Positions 44,324 through 53,734 of a DNA stretch of 64,000 nucleotides are shown piece after piece; position 1 is the first letter of the stretch, and the number at the start of each line of letters is the position of its first letter. The stretch is taken from assembly GCA_018240025.1 (NCBI GenBank), contig JAFEGM010000055.1, positions 480 through 64,479 of the forward strand, written 5' to 3'. Under the pieces are notes generated by a model, which worked only from the letters and a program-made list of their open reading frames with translations, was not told the origin of the DNA and made no database searches. A program made the position numbers and the translations under genes. This DNA is from Verrucomicrobiota bacterium (GTDB taxonomy: Bacteria; Verrucomicrobiota; Verrucomicrobiia; Chthoniobacterales; SZAS-18).

Positions 44324-44725
44324 TCAGACGATCCGGTGGGCGCGCAGCAGTTCTTCGACCGCACGGTGGCATTCCCCGTACGCCGCCCAGACCTCGGCGC
44401 ACCAGGCGTCGATCGCCGCCACGCGCTCGGACTCCGGCCGTGCCACGACGTCGGCGGCGCTCATCGTCCCCCGCTCGTCGGGCTGCGGAAACTGCGGCCA
44501 CTGCTTGCCGGCGCGCGCCAACTGCATGTGCGCTCGCTGCACCGCGCGGCCGCTCCAGCCGTGCTCCAGATGCAGACAGAGTCCGACCAGCGCAAATGTC
44601 AGCGTGATCGGCTTGGTGGCCGGTCCCGCCTGCTGCGCCGCCTGCACATCGACCACGTGCTGATGGACGAAATTGACGTCCGCCAGATTCTGCGTCCAGG
44701 CCGTCAGCTCGTGGTCCGCCGTCAT
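44324..44725 (-). CDS. DUF5946 family protein
   Basis: 133 residues from ATG 44725. The core LADVNFVHQHVVDVQAAQQ, then LTFALVGLCLHLEHGWSGRAVQRAHM, resembles a family I know as DUF5946. The conserved histidines (HQHVVD, HLEHG) might bind metal or cofactor, but no activity is established. It is co-directional with the M16 peptidase gene 44 bases upstream. The sequence between them contains a partial copy of the dispersed 37-bp element. Confidence 0.75.
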   Translation of the reverse strand: MTADHELTAWTQNLADVNFVHQHVVDVQAAQQAGPATKPITLTFALVGLCLHLEHGWSGRAVQRAHMQLARAGKQWPQFPQPDERGTMSAADVVARPESERVAAIDAWCAEVWAAYGECHRAVEELLRAHRIV

Positions 44726-44750
44726 GGCTCGCAGGCGCCGCCTGGCGGCA

Positions 44751-44771
44751 CCTTCCTCCTTGCGCCTTCTT
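44751..44771. repeat. Partial copy (21 bp) of the dispersed 37-bp element
   Basis: CCTTCCTCCTTGCGCCTTCTT matches the interior of the copies at 33971 and 56500. On the minus strand it directly follows and partly includes the M16 stop codon (44770-44772). Confidence 0.75.
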
Positions 44772-46152
44772 ACTTCGCGTCCGGCGTCGGGTAATGCAGC
44801 ACGTTGCGGCCGCTGGCCACGAAGTACTTTTTGCCCACCCGCTGGATGTCCTCTCGCGTCACCTTGAGGTAGTTCTCGATCTCGGTGTTCACGAGATTGG
44901 CGTCGCCGTAGAACATCTTGTAGCGGGCCAGCCCGCGGGCGCGGCTCGACATCGAGCCGAACGAGTTCGCCAGCTGCGCCTCCTTGGCGTTGCGGGCTTT
45001 CTGCAGCTCCTCGTCGGTCACGCCCTCGGCCACCACGCGGTCCACTTCCTCCGTGATCAGCTGGTCGAGTTTCTCGAGCGTCACGCCCTTGTTGCCGACC
45101 GCGAAGACGCCGGCCATGCCCGCTTTCTCGAAGGCGAAAGGAAATGCCTGGGCTTGCAGCGCGGCCTGTTCCTTGTCGACCAGCCGGCGATACAGCCGCG
45201 AGCTCTTGCCGTTGGCGAGAATGTCCACCAGCATCTCCATGGCGTACGCGTCCTTGTCCGTCTCCTTCGGTCCGCGCCAGGCGTGGAGCGAGGCGGGCAG
45301 CGGCGTGTTCTGTTTCTTCACCACCACCGTGCGCGATTCGGTCTGCGGCTGGAACTCCACCTTCGGCCGGGGCGGCTCGGCGCCCTTCGGGATGGGGCCG
45401 AAGTAGGCGGCGATGAGTTTCTTGGCCTCCTCGATGTCGAAGTCGCCCGCCACCGAGAGGATAGCGTTGTTCGGCACGTAGTAGACTTTGTAGAAGCTGC
45501 GGAACTCCTCGATCTTCGCTTCGTCGATGTACTGCGCCGAGCCGATGGGCGTCCACGAGTAGGCCGACCCGGCGAAGACCGCCTTTGCCAGTTCCTCGAA
45601 CAGGGAGCCGTAGGGTTGATTGTCGTAGCGCAGCCGGCGTTCCTCCTTCACCACCTTGCGCTGTGTTTCGACGCCGGTCTCGTCGACCTTGGCCTGCAGC
45701 AGGCGGTCGCTCTCGATCCAGAGCGCGAGCTTCAGCTGGTTGGCGGGCAGGTTGATGTAGTAGTCAGTCTGGTCGAACGAGGTCGACGCGTTGAGATTTC
45801 CGCCGGCGCCCGAGATCAGCTTGTCGATCTGCCCGCGCTCGATGTTGGCGGTGCCTTCGAACATGAGGTGCTCGAAGAAATGCGCGAAGCCGGTGCGGTC
45901 GGGCCGCTCGTCCTTGCTGCCCACCCGATAGAGCACGTAGGTGCTGACCACCGGCAGGGAGCGGTCGGAGTGGAGGATGACGTGCAGGCCGTTGGGCAGG
46001 TCGTATTCGACGAAATCGATCTTGGCCGCCTTGGCCACGGCCGGGGCGGCCGGCGCGCTCTCGGCCTTCTTCTGCGCGCTGGCAGGGTGGGGTAGCAGCC
46101 CGGCGAGGGCGGCCAGAGCGGCGACGGAGGGGAGGCGGAAGCGCGGCGACAT
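44770..46152 (-). CDS. M16-family zinc metallopeptidase, secreted
   Basis: 460 residues from ATG 46152; a TTG 12 bases earlier is less likely. A signal peptide (LPSVAALAALAGLLPHPASA) is followed by the inverted zinc motif HFFEH (His91, Glu94, His95) and the downstream EERRLRYDNQPYGSLFEEL with the distal glutamate. The C-terminal domain is the usual M16C half. Only one active gene is present, and no inactive partner (the second M16 subunit) is nearby. The product is a periplasmic or secreted peptidase of unknown substrate. Confidence 0.9.
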   Translation of the reverse strand: MSPRFRLPSVAALAALAGLLPHPASAQKKAESAPAAPAVAKAAKIDFVEYDLPNGLHVILHSDRSLPVVSTYVLYRVGSKDERPDRTGFAHFFEHLMFEGTANIERGQIDKLISGAGGNLNASTSFDQTDYYINLPANQLKLALWIESDRLLQAKVDETGVETQRKVVKEERRLRYDNQPYGSLFEELAKAVFAGSAYSWTPIGSAQYIDEAKIEEFRSFYKVYYVPNNAILSVAGDFDIEEAKKLIAAYFGPIPKGAEPPRPKVEFQPQTESRTVVVKKQNTPLPASLHAWRGPKETDKDAYAMEMLVDILANGKSSRLYRRLVDKEQAALQAQAFPFAFEKAGMAGVFAVGNKGVTLEKLDQLITEEVDRVVAEGVTDEELQKARNAKEAQLANSFGSMSSRARGLARYKMFYGDANLVNTEIENYLKVTREDIQRVGKKYFVASGRNVLHYPTPDAK

Positions 46153-46238
46153 ACCCCGATTCAACCCGGGGCGGCGCGTCCCGCAATGCGCGAGATTTCC
46201 GCAGGCGGACTTCGCAATCGCTGCGTAAGGGTGCGGTC

Positions 46239-47879
46239 ATGTCCGCCGTAGAGACCGTCGAAACCATCCTCGCTCTGCTGGTGGCGGTGGCGCTCCTGAC
46301 CACCGTGGCCACGCGCCTGAACGTGCCCTTCCCCCTGGTCCTGACGCTGGGCGGCCTGGGCCTCGCGCTCGTCCCGGGGCTTCCGAAGGTGCAGCTCTCG
46401 CCCGAGATCGTCTTTCTCGTCTTCCTGCCACCGGTGCTCTACGGCGCGGCCTGGTTCACCTCCTGGCGCGATTTCCGCCGCAATCTACGCCCCATCCTGA
46501 TGCTGGCGTTCGGGCTGACGGCGTTCACCACCGTCGTGATCGGCTATTTGGCGCACTGGATCATCCCCGGCCTGCCGCTGGCCGCGGGCTTCGTGCTCGG
46601 GGCCATCATTTCGCCTCCCGATGCCGCCTCGGCCACGGCCATCGCCCAGCGCCTCGGCCTGCCCAAGCGCATCGTCACGGTCCTCGAGGGCGAGAGCCTG
46701 GTGAACGACGCCATGGGCCTGGTGCTCTACAAGTTCGCCGTGGCGGCGGTCGTGACCGGCACGTTCTCGTTCCCGACGGCCTGCGGGAGCTTCGTGTACA
46801 TCGCCCTTGGAGGCGTCGTGGCAGGTTTGGTCCTCGCCTGGTTGGCGGGGCAACTCCACTGCCGGCTGGCGGGCGATCCGGCGGTCGAGGTGCTGTTCAC
46901 GTTTCTGACGGCCTACGCGGTCTACGCCGCGGCCGAGGCCATCCACGTCTCGGGCGTGCTGGCCACCGTCGTGGCCGGCCTCTACGCGGGCTGGCAGGGG
47001 CCGGAGCGGCTCAATGCGCAGACGCGCATCCAGGGACGGGCCGTCTGGGACGTCTATCTCTTCCTCCTCAACGGCCTCATTTTCATCCTGATCGGCCTGG
47101 CCCTGCGCAGCGTGAAGGACGGGATGATGGGCGTGGGCCACAGCTGGGGTGAGGTGGTGTGGCTGGGCTGCGTGATCAGCGCCGCCGCCATCATGGTGCG
47201 GATGGCCTGGATTTTCCCTTCCGCCTGGTTGCCGCGGGTCGTCGTGCCTGGCTTGGCCAAACGCGATCCCTTGCCCTCGTGGCGCGTGCTCGCAGTCATC
47301 GGCTGGACTGGCATGCGGGGAATCGTCACGCTGGCCGCGGCGCTGGCGCTGCCGGTGACGACCAAGACCGGCGAGCCGTTCCCACATCGCGACCTGATCA
47401 TCTTCCTCTCCTTCAGCGTCATCCTGGCGACGCTCGTGCTGCAGGGCTTTTCGCTGCCCTGGCTCATCCGCAAGCTCGGCCTGCAGGACGACGGTGAGGC
47501 CGAGCGGGAGGAGCACCTCGCTCGGGTGCATGCCGCCCGGGCCGCCATCGCCGACCTGGAGCGTGTGGCCAACGAGGACGCTGGAGACAAGGCGCCTTCG
47601 GCGTTGGTCGAGTCGTTCCGGACGCGCTACCAGCAGAAGGTCGATGACCTCCTGCGCGAGGAATTCAACGAGACCCAGGGGACCGAAGGTGCCGAGGGCG
47701 GCGGCGGGCAAGGCTCGAGCTACCTGCCCATGTACTGCTGGATTTCCCGCCTCCGCCGCGCCGGGCTGAATGCCGAGCGGCGCGAGATCATCCGCCTGCG
47801 CAAGGACGGGCAGATCAGCGACGAGGTCCTGCATAAGATCGAGCGCGAGCTGGACCTGGAGGAGAGTCGGCTGGCATAA
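46239..47879 (+). CDS. CPA1-family Na+/H+ antiporter (NhaP-like)
   Basis: 546 residues. About 12 membrane segments fill the first 410. The ion-binding ND motif appears in LEGESLVNDAMGLVLYKFAV, preceded by GAIISPPDAASATAIAQRLG, both typical of CPA1. The C-terminal 130 residues are cytoplasmic and charged (ERVANEDAGDKAPS, LIRKLGLQ), a likely regulatory tail. It is divergent from the M16 gene and converges on the giant beta-helix gene, with a repeat region and terminator between. Confidence 0.92.
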   Translation: MSAVETVETILALLVAVALLTTVATRLNVPFPLVLTLGGLGLALVPGLPKVQLSPEIVFLVFLPPVLYGAAWFTSWRDFRRNLRPILMLAFGLTAFTTVVIGYLAHWIIPGLPLAAGFVLGAIISPPDAASATAIAQRLGLPKRIVTVLEGESLVNDAMGLVLYKFAVAAVVTGTFSFPTACGSFVYIALGGVVAGLVLAWLAGQLHCRLAGDPAVEVLFTFLTAYAVYAAAEAIHVSGVLATVVAGLYAGWQGPERLNAQTRIQGRAVWDVYLFLLNGLIFILIGLALRSVKDGMMGVGHSWGEVVWLGCVISAAAIMVRMAWIFPSAWLPRVVVPGLAKRDPLPSWRVLAVIGWTGMRGIVTLAAALALPVTTKTGEPFPHRDLIIFLSFSVILATLVLQGFSLPWLIRKLGLQDDGEAEREEHLARVHAARAAIADLERVANEDAGDKAPSALVESFRTRYQQKVDDLLREEFNETQGTEGAEGGGGQGSSYLPMYCWISRLRRAGLNAERREIIRLRKDGQISDEVLHKIERELDLEESRLA

Positions 47880-47884
47880 GGGGG

Positions 47885-47999
47885 GACGAAGAGGACCCGA
47901 AGGACAAAAAGGACCGAAAGGACCGAAAGGACCCGGAGCACCAGGATAAGGACAAACTGACCTCGTCCTTCTCCGTCCTTTTTGTCCTTTTTGTCCCCG
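47885..47999. repeat. GGACAAAAA/GGACCGAAA word repeats with inverted arms
   Basis: The left part (47885-47932) reads GGACGAAGAGGACCCGAAGG and GGACAAAAAGGACCGAAAGG in tandem. The right part (47963-47999) is the reverse form, GTCCTTTTTGTCCTTTTTGTCC. At least 14 bases (AGGACAAAAAGGAC) match exactly between arms. It sits between convergent genes. Confidence 0.8.
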
Positions 48000-48019
48000 C
48001 CCTCTCCACCCCCAGCACG

Positions 48020-48050
48020 AAAAAGGCGGATGCCCTTGCGGGCATCCGCC
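48020..48050 (-). terminator. Intrinsic terminator of the giant beta-helix gene
   Basis: An 11-bp perfect stem (GGCGGATGCCC at 48025-48035 with GGGCATCCGCC at 48040-48050, loop TTGC). On the minus strand it is followed by five U residues (A-run 48020-48024). It lies 24 bases beyond the stop of the minus-strand gene. Confidence 0.85.
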
Positions 48051-48073
48051 TGTGAGGTCGGACTGCGGTGGGC

Positions 48074-51000
48074 TTACGGCAGCGCGCGGGCGCGGTAGAA
48101 GCGCTTGGTCGGCGTGCTCGGCTCGCTGAAGCTGAAGTTGCCGGAGCCGTCAGCGAGGATCACGACGGGCTGCCCCATTCCGTCCAGCAGGGGCTGGAAG
48201 GCCACGGTCAGGGAGTCGGTGTACTCGATCCGATAGGCCACGTTCGGCACGCCGGCGTAGGTCGTGCTGAAGGTGCCGCCGGCGGTGCGGCTGGTCGACA
48301 CCGCCCGCGCCGTGAACTCGGTCACCGTCACCGTGATGGTGCCGGAGGCCTGGGTCCCGAGCGAGTTTTGGATCGTGTAGCTGAACGTATCCGTGCCGAG
48401 GAAGGCGGCATCCGGGGCGAACGTGATGCTGACGCCCGGGCTGTTCGTCACCGAGCCCGTGGTCACGCCACCCGCCGGCTGACCCACGCCCACGAGCGTG
48501 ATCGGGGTGTTGCCGCCCGGATCGGTCGCCAGGGCGAGGACGGAGGCCTCGCTGAAGGTGATGGCATTGCCCTGCGTGGTCGCGATGGCGATGGCCGCGG
48601 GCACCGGCGGAGCGGCGGCGCGGGTCACGGTCACCGTGTAGGTGACGACCGGGCTGCCGAACTCGCCCGTGGCGCGGACGTCGATCGGATTCGCCCCGAC
48701 GTTCAGCGCCAGCGGCAGGCTGGCCGCGCCGGAGGCCACGGTGGTGTAGGTGCCGCCGTTGACGCGGACTTGGATCACCTGGTTGGGATCGATCCCGGTG
48801 GGAGTGACGGTGACGCTGCTCGTGGCGTTGCCGACGCTGGCCGTGTAGCTGAAGGTCCCGGTGGAGAAGAACGGATTCAGCGTGCCGGCGCTCAGCACCA
48901 GATTCGACAGGTCGGCTTCGGGGGCGATTTCGTCGGCTCCGATTTCCGGCCGGTTCGCGCTGCGCGAATTGCCGTCGAAGTCGACCGAGATGCCCGCGAT
49001 CGGCGTGCCGGCGTTCTTGGCCAGCGTGCCGGCCTGCAGGTGCAGGTCGGTCGCGCTGGTGAAGAGCGGATCGCCGAAGAGCGAATTCGCATCGCGGCCC
49101 GTCGCGGTCTGCCAGGCCGTCAGGCTCGTCTGCGCTCCGCCGAGGAAGCCCACATTGATGGCGTTGAAGTAGATGTTGTAGTTGATGTCGGCGAAGACCG
49201 CCGCGCCGGTCGCGGAGCCGACGTAGACGGGATACGGCGTGCCTACCGTCGTGGTGACCACGAAGATGTTGTCGCGGACATTGACGGCCCCAGTGCCGGT
49301 GACGCTCGCGCCGATCAGGAGGCCCGTGCTGAAGCCGGCGGCCGCCGTCTGGTTGGTCGCGAGGTTGACCGAGTTGTAGTAGATGCCGTAGCCGCCACCG
49401 GCCGAAACGCCGATGCCCTGGCCGTTGTCATCGACAGAATTGCCGTTGAAGCCATTGGCCGCCACATCCCAGATGAGATTGTTGGCAGCGACGGTGTTGG
49501 CGTTGGCGAGGGTCGAGCCGAGCAGGATGCCGTTGGCGCCCCAGCCGGCCGTGGCGCCGTTCTTGATGTTGCTGATGCTGTTGCGGCTGATGGTCACGTT
49601 GCCCGTGGCGAAGAGCAGTTCGATGCCGTTGCTGCCGACTCCGCTCGCGCCGCCGACACTGCTCAGACCGCTGATGGTGTTGCCGGTGATCACCAGGTTG
49701 GCGGCGCTGAGGCCGGACGTGATGCGGATGCCAGCCGGTGCGTTGGCCGTACCGGAGGTCATGCCGAGCGTGCTGATCGTGTTGCCGCTCACCGTGGCGT
49801 TGGCCACATTGGTGGCGAGCCAGATGCCGTAGTCGTTCTCGGCGCCGGCGGCGTCGAGGTTGCCGATCGTATTGCCGGAGACGGTGGCTCCGTCCACTCC
49901 CTGCACGTAGAGACCGACGCGACGGATCGCATTGGCCCCGGAGGTGTTCAGCAGGTTGTTCGCGAGCGTCAATCCGCTGCCGTTGCCGGCGATGGGCGCG
50001 GCAATGTTGAACACGCCGATGAAGGCCCGCTGGATGTCGTTGTTCTGGATCGTGATGTTATTGAAGTACCCTTCGGTACCCAGAGTAGCCCCGTCAGACA
50101 CCACGACGGCCGAAGAGCTGTTCGCGCCGTTGATGAATATGCAGTTCTTCAGGGTGACGTTCGTGATCGGCATGGTGCCGGTCGAACCCACCAGCGCGAC
50201 GTTGGGCGAAGTCGTGCTGAGGTTCGTGAAGGTCAGATCCCGGCTGGTGGTGCCGTTGTTCGAACCGTCCACGGTCACGTAGCTGTTGAGGATGCGGAGC
50301 ACCGGGCCACTGGCTGCGGTGGCCGTGACCGAAGCCGAGACCCCCGCCGCCGGTTGAATGGTCAGCGTGTTGGTCGGGCCCACGTCGGGATGCTTCTGAA
50401 TCGTCATGCCGCCGGCCTCCGCATAGCTGGCGTCGGTCAGAGAGAAGACGATCGGGCCGTTCAGGTTGCGCGTGTTGAAGTCGTTGATCGCCGCCGTCAG
50501 GGTGGTGTAGTTGCCGCCGGCGCCGACCGTGTACGTGCCGGTCGAAAGCACGGTGGTCACGGCGTAGCTGCTCGGCGTGGTGGGCGGGGTGGCCGCGGCC
50601 GGCGGATTGGCCGAGTAGCCGCTCGCTCCGACGGTGGGGAAGGCCCCCACGTTCGGGGTGGTGGCGGTGTCCTGAGCCACGATGTAGTAGCCCACCGTGT
50701 CGCCCGGGACGGCTCCCGCTCCGAACGTGAACGAGAACTGGTTTCCACCCAGACTGGTCGCCGTGACCGGAGTGTAGGCCCCGGCGTTGATGCGCCAATA
50801 CAGCACCGGGAGGCCCGCTCCGCTGGTCGGGACCCCCGTGGTGTCGGTGATGGTGGCCGTGAGGGTACGGTTGCCGAGGGTGCTGGTGAAGGGCAGCGGG
50901 GTGTAGACGATGGTGGGCGGGATGAGGTCCAGATAGACACCGTCGAATTCGTCGGCGCCGATGTCGGGCTGGAAGGCCGCGCCATTCACGGAACCGGCCG

Positions 51001-53479
51001 GTCCGGGACGGGTCTGGCCGTCAATGTCGGTGGTGAATCCGGTCACGACCGCGCCGCCCGATTCGATGGGCGTCGGCGTCGTGCCGAAGTTGACGTGCAG
51101 GTCACCGGTGGCGGTGTTGACGAAAGGAATCGTCTGCGCCGTGAGCGAGGCGCTGTCGCCTTGCGAGGCGATCTGCCAGCCCGAGAAGGTCTGGTCCGTC
51201 GTCCAAAAGCCGACCGTGGCCGGGTTGGCCGAGTTCAGCACGTTGTTATTGGACGCGTTGGCCGGCCAACCGGTCGGGCTGGTCGTCGCGCCGAGGTTGT
51301 TGGCGATGGCGTAGTGTTTCCCCGTGCCGCCCGTGCGGCTGTTGGTGAGGATGTTGTTGCGGAGGTTGACGGCCGTCACGCGGGCCGTGACCGAGAGATC
51401 GCCGCGGACGAGGGCGGCCGAAGGCTGCCCTCCGGCGGCAACCGTGCCTTCGATGTTGACGGTGTTGAAGTAGACGTTGTCGACCGGATCCGGAGTCGAG
51501 GCGTGATTCAGGAAGAGCCCGAACATGGCCGTATTGGTGGTCTGTCCGTTCCCCAGCGAGATCATGTTGTTGTGGATCGTCATCGCCGTCGCGGCGGAGC
51601 GGACCAAAATGCCGGCCACCCCGGAGGGTGCGGTGGTCGAAGTGGCCGTGCCGGCATTGGCCAGGCCGAAGATGCGATTGCGCGCGATGGTAGTGCTGGC
51701 CGAGTTGCCGTGGCCGATGCCCACGACCCAGGAGGAGGAGGTGGCGGTATTGGTGTTCGACAAATTCGAGATGGTATTGTCGCTCACGCTGCTGTTGGCG
51801 GAGCCACCGGCGTAGGTGATGCCCGCCACCGAGCTGGTGCCATTGGCCAGCGTCGTGTTGGTGTTGTTCGAGGTCAGGTTCGAGATCGTGTTGCTGTTGA
51901 CGTTCAGCACCGCCGTCGTGGTCGCCACAGATGGCGCTTGAATGCCGCGCACCAAACCGGAGGTCCCGCTGCCGAAGGAGGCGAGATTTCGAACGGTGTT
52001 GCTGTTGATGTTCAGGGTCCCGCCGGCGGGCGGCGTGCCGTTCTGGACGATGCCGATCACCAGCGAACTCCCCGTGGTCAGGCCGCTGGTGCCGCCGCGC
52101 AGATTGTTCGCGGTGGTGTTGCCGATCGTGTTGTTCGTGACCGTGAGCGAGACGGGCGAGCCGGAGATATTGATGCCATTGATGCTGCCCGAGACCGCCG
52201 CGGTCACGCCGGAGCTGGTCAAGGCGCCCACGGTGTTGTTCTGAATCGAGAGCGTGCCGGCCGAGGCCGAGTGGATGCCGACGAGGAGGGCTCCCGCCGT
52301 GGTGGAGGTGACGCGAATGTTGTCCACGCCCGAGGTCGAGCCGATCGTATTGCCGGTGGTCGTGCCGATGTTGGCGCTGCCGGTGGCGACATTGATGCCG
52401 CAGAACACGCCGGTCGTGGTGGTCGCGCCGCTGCTCGAGGCCAGCGTGATGTTGGCGATGGTGTTGCCCTGGATGCTGTGCGGAGCCGCCGTGGTGCCGG
52501 CGGAGCAATTGATGGCGGAGAAGCGCGTCGCGATCGTCCCGGCCATGGCGTAGGCCGTGCCGCCCGCGCTCGCCGCCGAGCCGCCGATGAAGTTGTTCGT
52601 GATCGTGTAACCGCTGCCGCTGGCGACGTTGATGCCGAAGTGGGTGTTGGCAGTCAGATACGTCCGGGTGGCAGTCTGGTAGAGACTGTTGCCCGAGATC
52701 GTCCAGCCCGAGCTGGCGGAGTTCACGTTGATGCCCGCGGTGATGCCGTTGGCGTTGAAGTAATCGAAGATGTTGTTGTTCGAGATCGTGATGCCGGCGT
52801 TATCGATCGCCGCGCTCGTTCCGAACGAGTAGATGCCGTTGATCGGCAGGTTCGTGCCGGCCGGCCCGATGTTGCAGTTGCTGATCGTGTTGTTGTCGTT
52901 GCCGGTGGTCGTGCCGGTGGCGAAGTAGATCACGCCGAAGCCGCTGGAGAGCGCGGACCCGGTCGAGCCGAGGACCGTGCAGCGCGTGACCGTGTTGCCG
53001 GTCGCGTCGTTGACGAAGCGGATGGTCGAGGACCCGGTGCCGGTCGAGGTGTTCGAGATGGTCAGGCTGTTCCCGCCCGTGTTGAGGCCGTCGATGGTCA
53101 CGGCATCGGCGCCGTTGAGATCGACCAGATGCCCGGCGATCGAGCCGGTGATGGTGCGCGCAGCTCCGCCGCTCGGGCTGATGACGAGGCTCGTGTAGGA
53201 GGCCGCGCCGTTGCCGCTCGCATTGAGTACCGCGGAGGCCGTCTCGGTGGTGCTGCCGACGATGTCGACCGTGACCGCGCCCGTGTGCGTTCCCGCATTG
53301 ATGGCGTCGAAGGCCTCCTTCAGCGTGGCATAGCTGCCAGCGCCGGGGTTGACGTTGACATTCTGCGCCCAGGCGGCCGTGGCCGAGAGAAGCAGCGTGG
53401 CCAGACCGAGGCCGAGCCGGCGCCAGCGCGGCGGCCCTGGCGGGAGGCTGGAGGAGGGGGATTGAGACCTTGGAGTCAT
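48074..53479 (-). CDS. Giant secreted parallel beta-helix protein with cadherin-like domains
   Basis: 1801 residues. A signal peptide is preceded by a charged N-terminal stretch (WRRLGLGLATLLLSATAAWAQ). Two beta-helix blocks start with related headers: GSYATLKEAFDAINAG near 45 and GNYTTLTAAINDFNTRN near 990. Both blocks are built of NTISN, GNTISNLS and NNTIGN turns, the NosD/pectate-lyase-like pattern. An Ig-like insert lies near 845-965. A cadherin-like beta-sandwich (LSNLVLSAGTLNPFFSTGT) is near 1520-1615. A Big/cadherin-type repeat is near 1630-1715, and the tail has the YRIEYTDSL...FYRARALP module common to secreted verrucomicrobial proteins. No enzyme motif. Probable surface or matrix adhesin; this is inference. 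Confidence 0.8.
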   Translation of the reverse strand: MTPRSQSPSSSLPPGPPRWRRLGLGLATLLLSATAAWAQNVNVNPGAGSYATLKEAFDAINAGTHTGAVTVDIVGSTTETASAVLNASGNGAASYTSLVISPSGGAARTITGSIAGHLVDLNGADAVTIDGLNTGGNSLTISNTSTGTGSSTIRFVNDATGNTVTRCTVLGSTGSALSSGFGVIYFATGTTTGNDNNTISNCNIGPAGTNLPINGIYSFGTSAAIDNAGITISNNNIFDYFNANGITAGINVNSASSGWTISGNSLYQTATRTYLTANTHFGINVASGSGYTITNNFIGGSAASAGGTAYAMAGTIATRFSAINCSAGTTAAPHSIQGNTIANITLASSSGATTTTGVFCGINVATGSANIGTTTGNTIGSTSGVDNIRVTSTTAGALLVGIHSASAGTLSIQNNTVGALTSSGVTAAVSGSINGINISGSPVSLTVTNNTIGNTTANNLRGGTSGLTTGSSLVIGIVQNGTPPAGGTLNINSNTVRNLASFGSGTSGLVRGIQAPSVATTTAVLNVNSNTISNLTSNNTNTTLANGTSSVAGITYAGGSANSSVSDNTISNLSNTNTATSSSWVVGIGHGNSASTTIARNRIFGLANAGTATSTTAPSGVAGILVRSAATAMTIHNNMISLGNGQTTNTAMFGLFLNHASTPDPVDNVYFNTVNIEGTVAAGGQPSAALVRGDLSVTARVTAVNLRNNILTNSRTGGTGKHYAIANNLGATTSPTGWPANASNNNVLNSANPATVGFWTTDQTFSGWQIASQGDSASLTAQTIPFVNTATGDLHVNFGTTPTPIESGGAVVTGFTTDIDGQTRPGPAGSVNGAAFQPDIGADEFDGVYLDLIPPTIVYTPLPFTSTLGNRTLTATITDTTGVPTSGAGLPVLYWRINAGAYTPVTATSLGGNQFSFTFGAGAVPGDTVGYYIVAQDTATTPNVGAFPTVGASGYSANPPAAATPPTTPSSYAVTTVLSTGTYTVGAGGNYTTLTAAINDFNTRNLNGPIVFSLTDASYAEAGGMTIQKHPDVGPTNTLTIQPAAGVSASVTATAASGPVLRILNSYVTVDGSNNGTTSRDLTFTNLSTTSPNVALVGSTGTMPITNVTLKNCIFINGANSSSAVVVSDGATLGTEGYFNNITIQNNDIQRAFIGVFNIAAPIAGNGSGLTLANNLLNTSGANAIRRVGLYVQGVDGATVSGNTIGNLDAAGAENDYGIWLATNVANATVSGNTISTLGMTSGTANAPAGIRITSGLSAANLVITGNTISGLSSVGGASGVGSNGIELLFATGNVTISRNSISNIKNGATAGWGANGILLGSTLANANTVAANNLIWDVAANGFNGNSVDDNGQGIGVSAGGGYGIYYNSVNLATNQTAAAGFSTGLLIGASVTGTGAVNVRDNIFVVTTTVGTPYPVYVGSATGAAVFADINYNIYFNAINVGFLGGAQTSLTAWQTATGRDANSLFGDPLFTSATDLHLQAGTLAKNAGTPIAGISVDFDGNSRSANRPEIGADEIAPEADLSNLVLSAGTLNPFFSTGTFSYTASVGNATSSVTVTPTGIDPNQVIQVRVNGGTYTTVASGAASLPLALNVGANPIDVRATGEFGSPVVTYTVTVTRAAAPPVPAAIAIATTQGNAITFSEASVLALATDPGGNTPITLVGVGQPAGGVTTGSVTNSPGVSITFAPDAAFLGTDTFSYTIQNSLGTQASGTITVTVTEFTARAVSTSRTAGGTFSTTYAGVPNVAYRIEYTDSLTVAFQPLLDGMGQPVVILADGSGNFSFSEPSTPTKRFYRARALP

Positions 53480-53734
53480 AATGTTGGTGAACCGAGTTTT
53501 GGTGAAGCTGCGGTAGAAGCGGTGATGATGGATTGGTCCCGGAATACGGCTCCGCCTCGTTCTTCCAGGCCGCGGAGGGGGAACCGCGAGCCAGAGCCAC
53601 TCCTGGTTGGATTACGCTAGTGTAAGAGGAACGGACAGGTCGAGAACAAACCCCCGGCCGGTGGCTGGAAATGGGCTCTCGAGCCTTCCTCCACGACCGG
53701 GCTGCACGGGCGCGGAGTTCGGCTAGGCTCCGGC
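53480..53734. other. Divergent spacer between the beta-helix gene and pyrC
   Basis: About 255 bases holding the promoters of two divergent genes. No gene, repeat or clear operator is seen. The last 90 bases before pyrC are GC-rich and contain no obvious Shine-Dalgarno. Confidence 0.5.

Noticed and set aside
48068..53620. A 1850-codon open frame antisense to the beta-helix gene
   Set aside because: It is rich in Arg, Gly, Asp and Val with no domain, signal or start context. The opposite strand encodes a coherent protein with a signal peptide, repeated turns and a terminator. It is a high-GC shadow.
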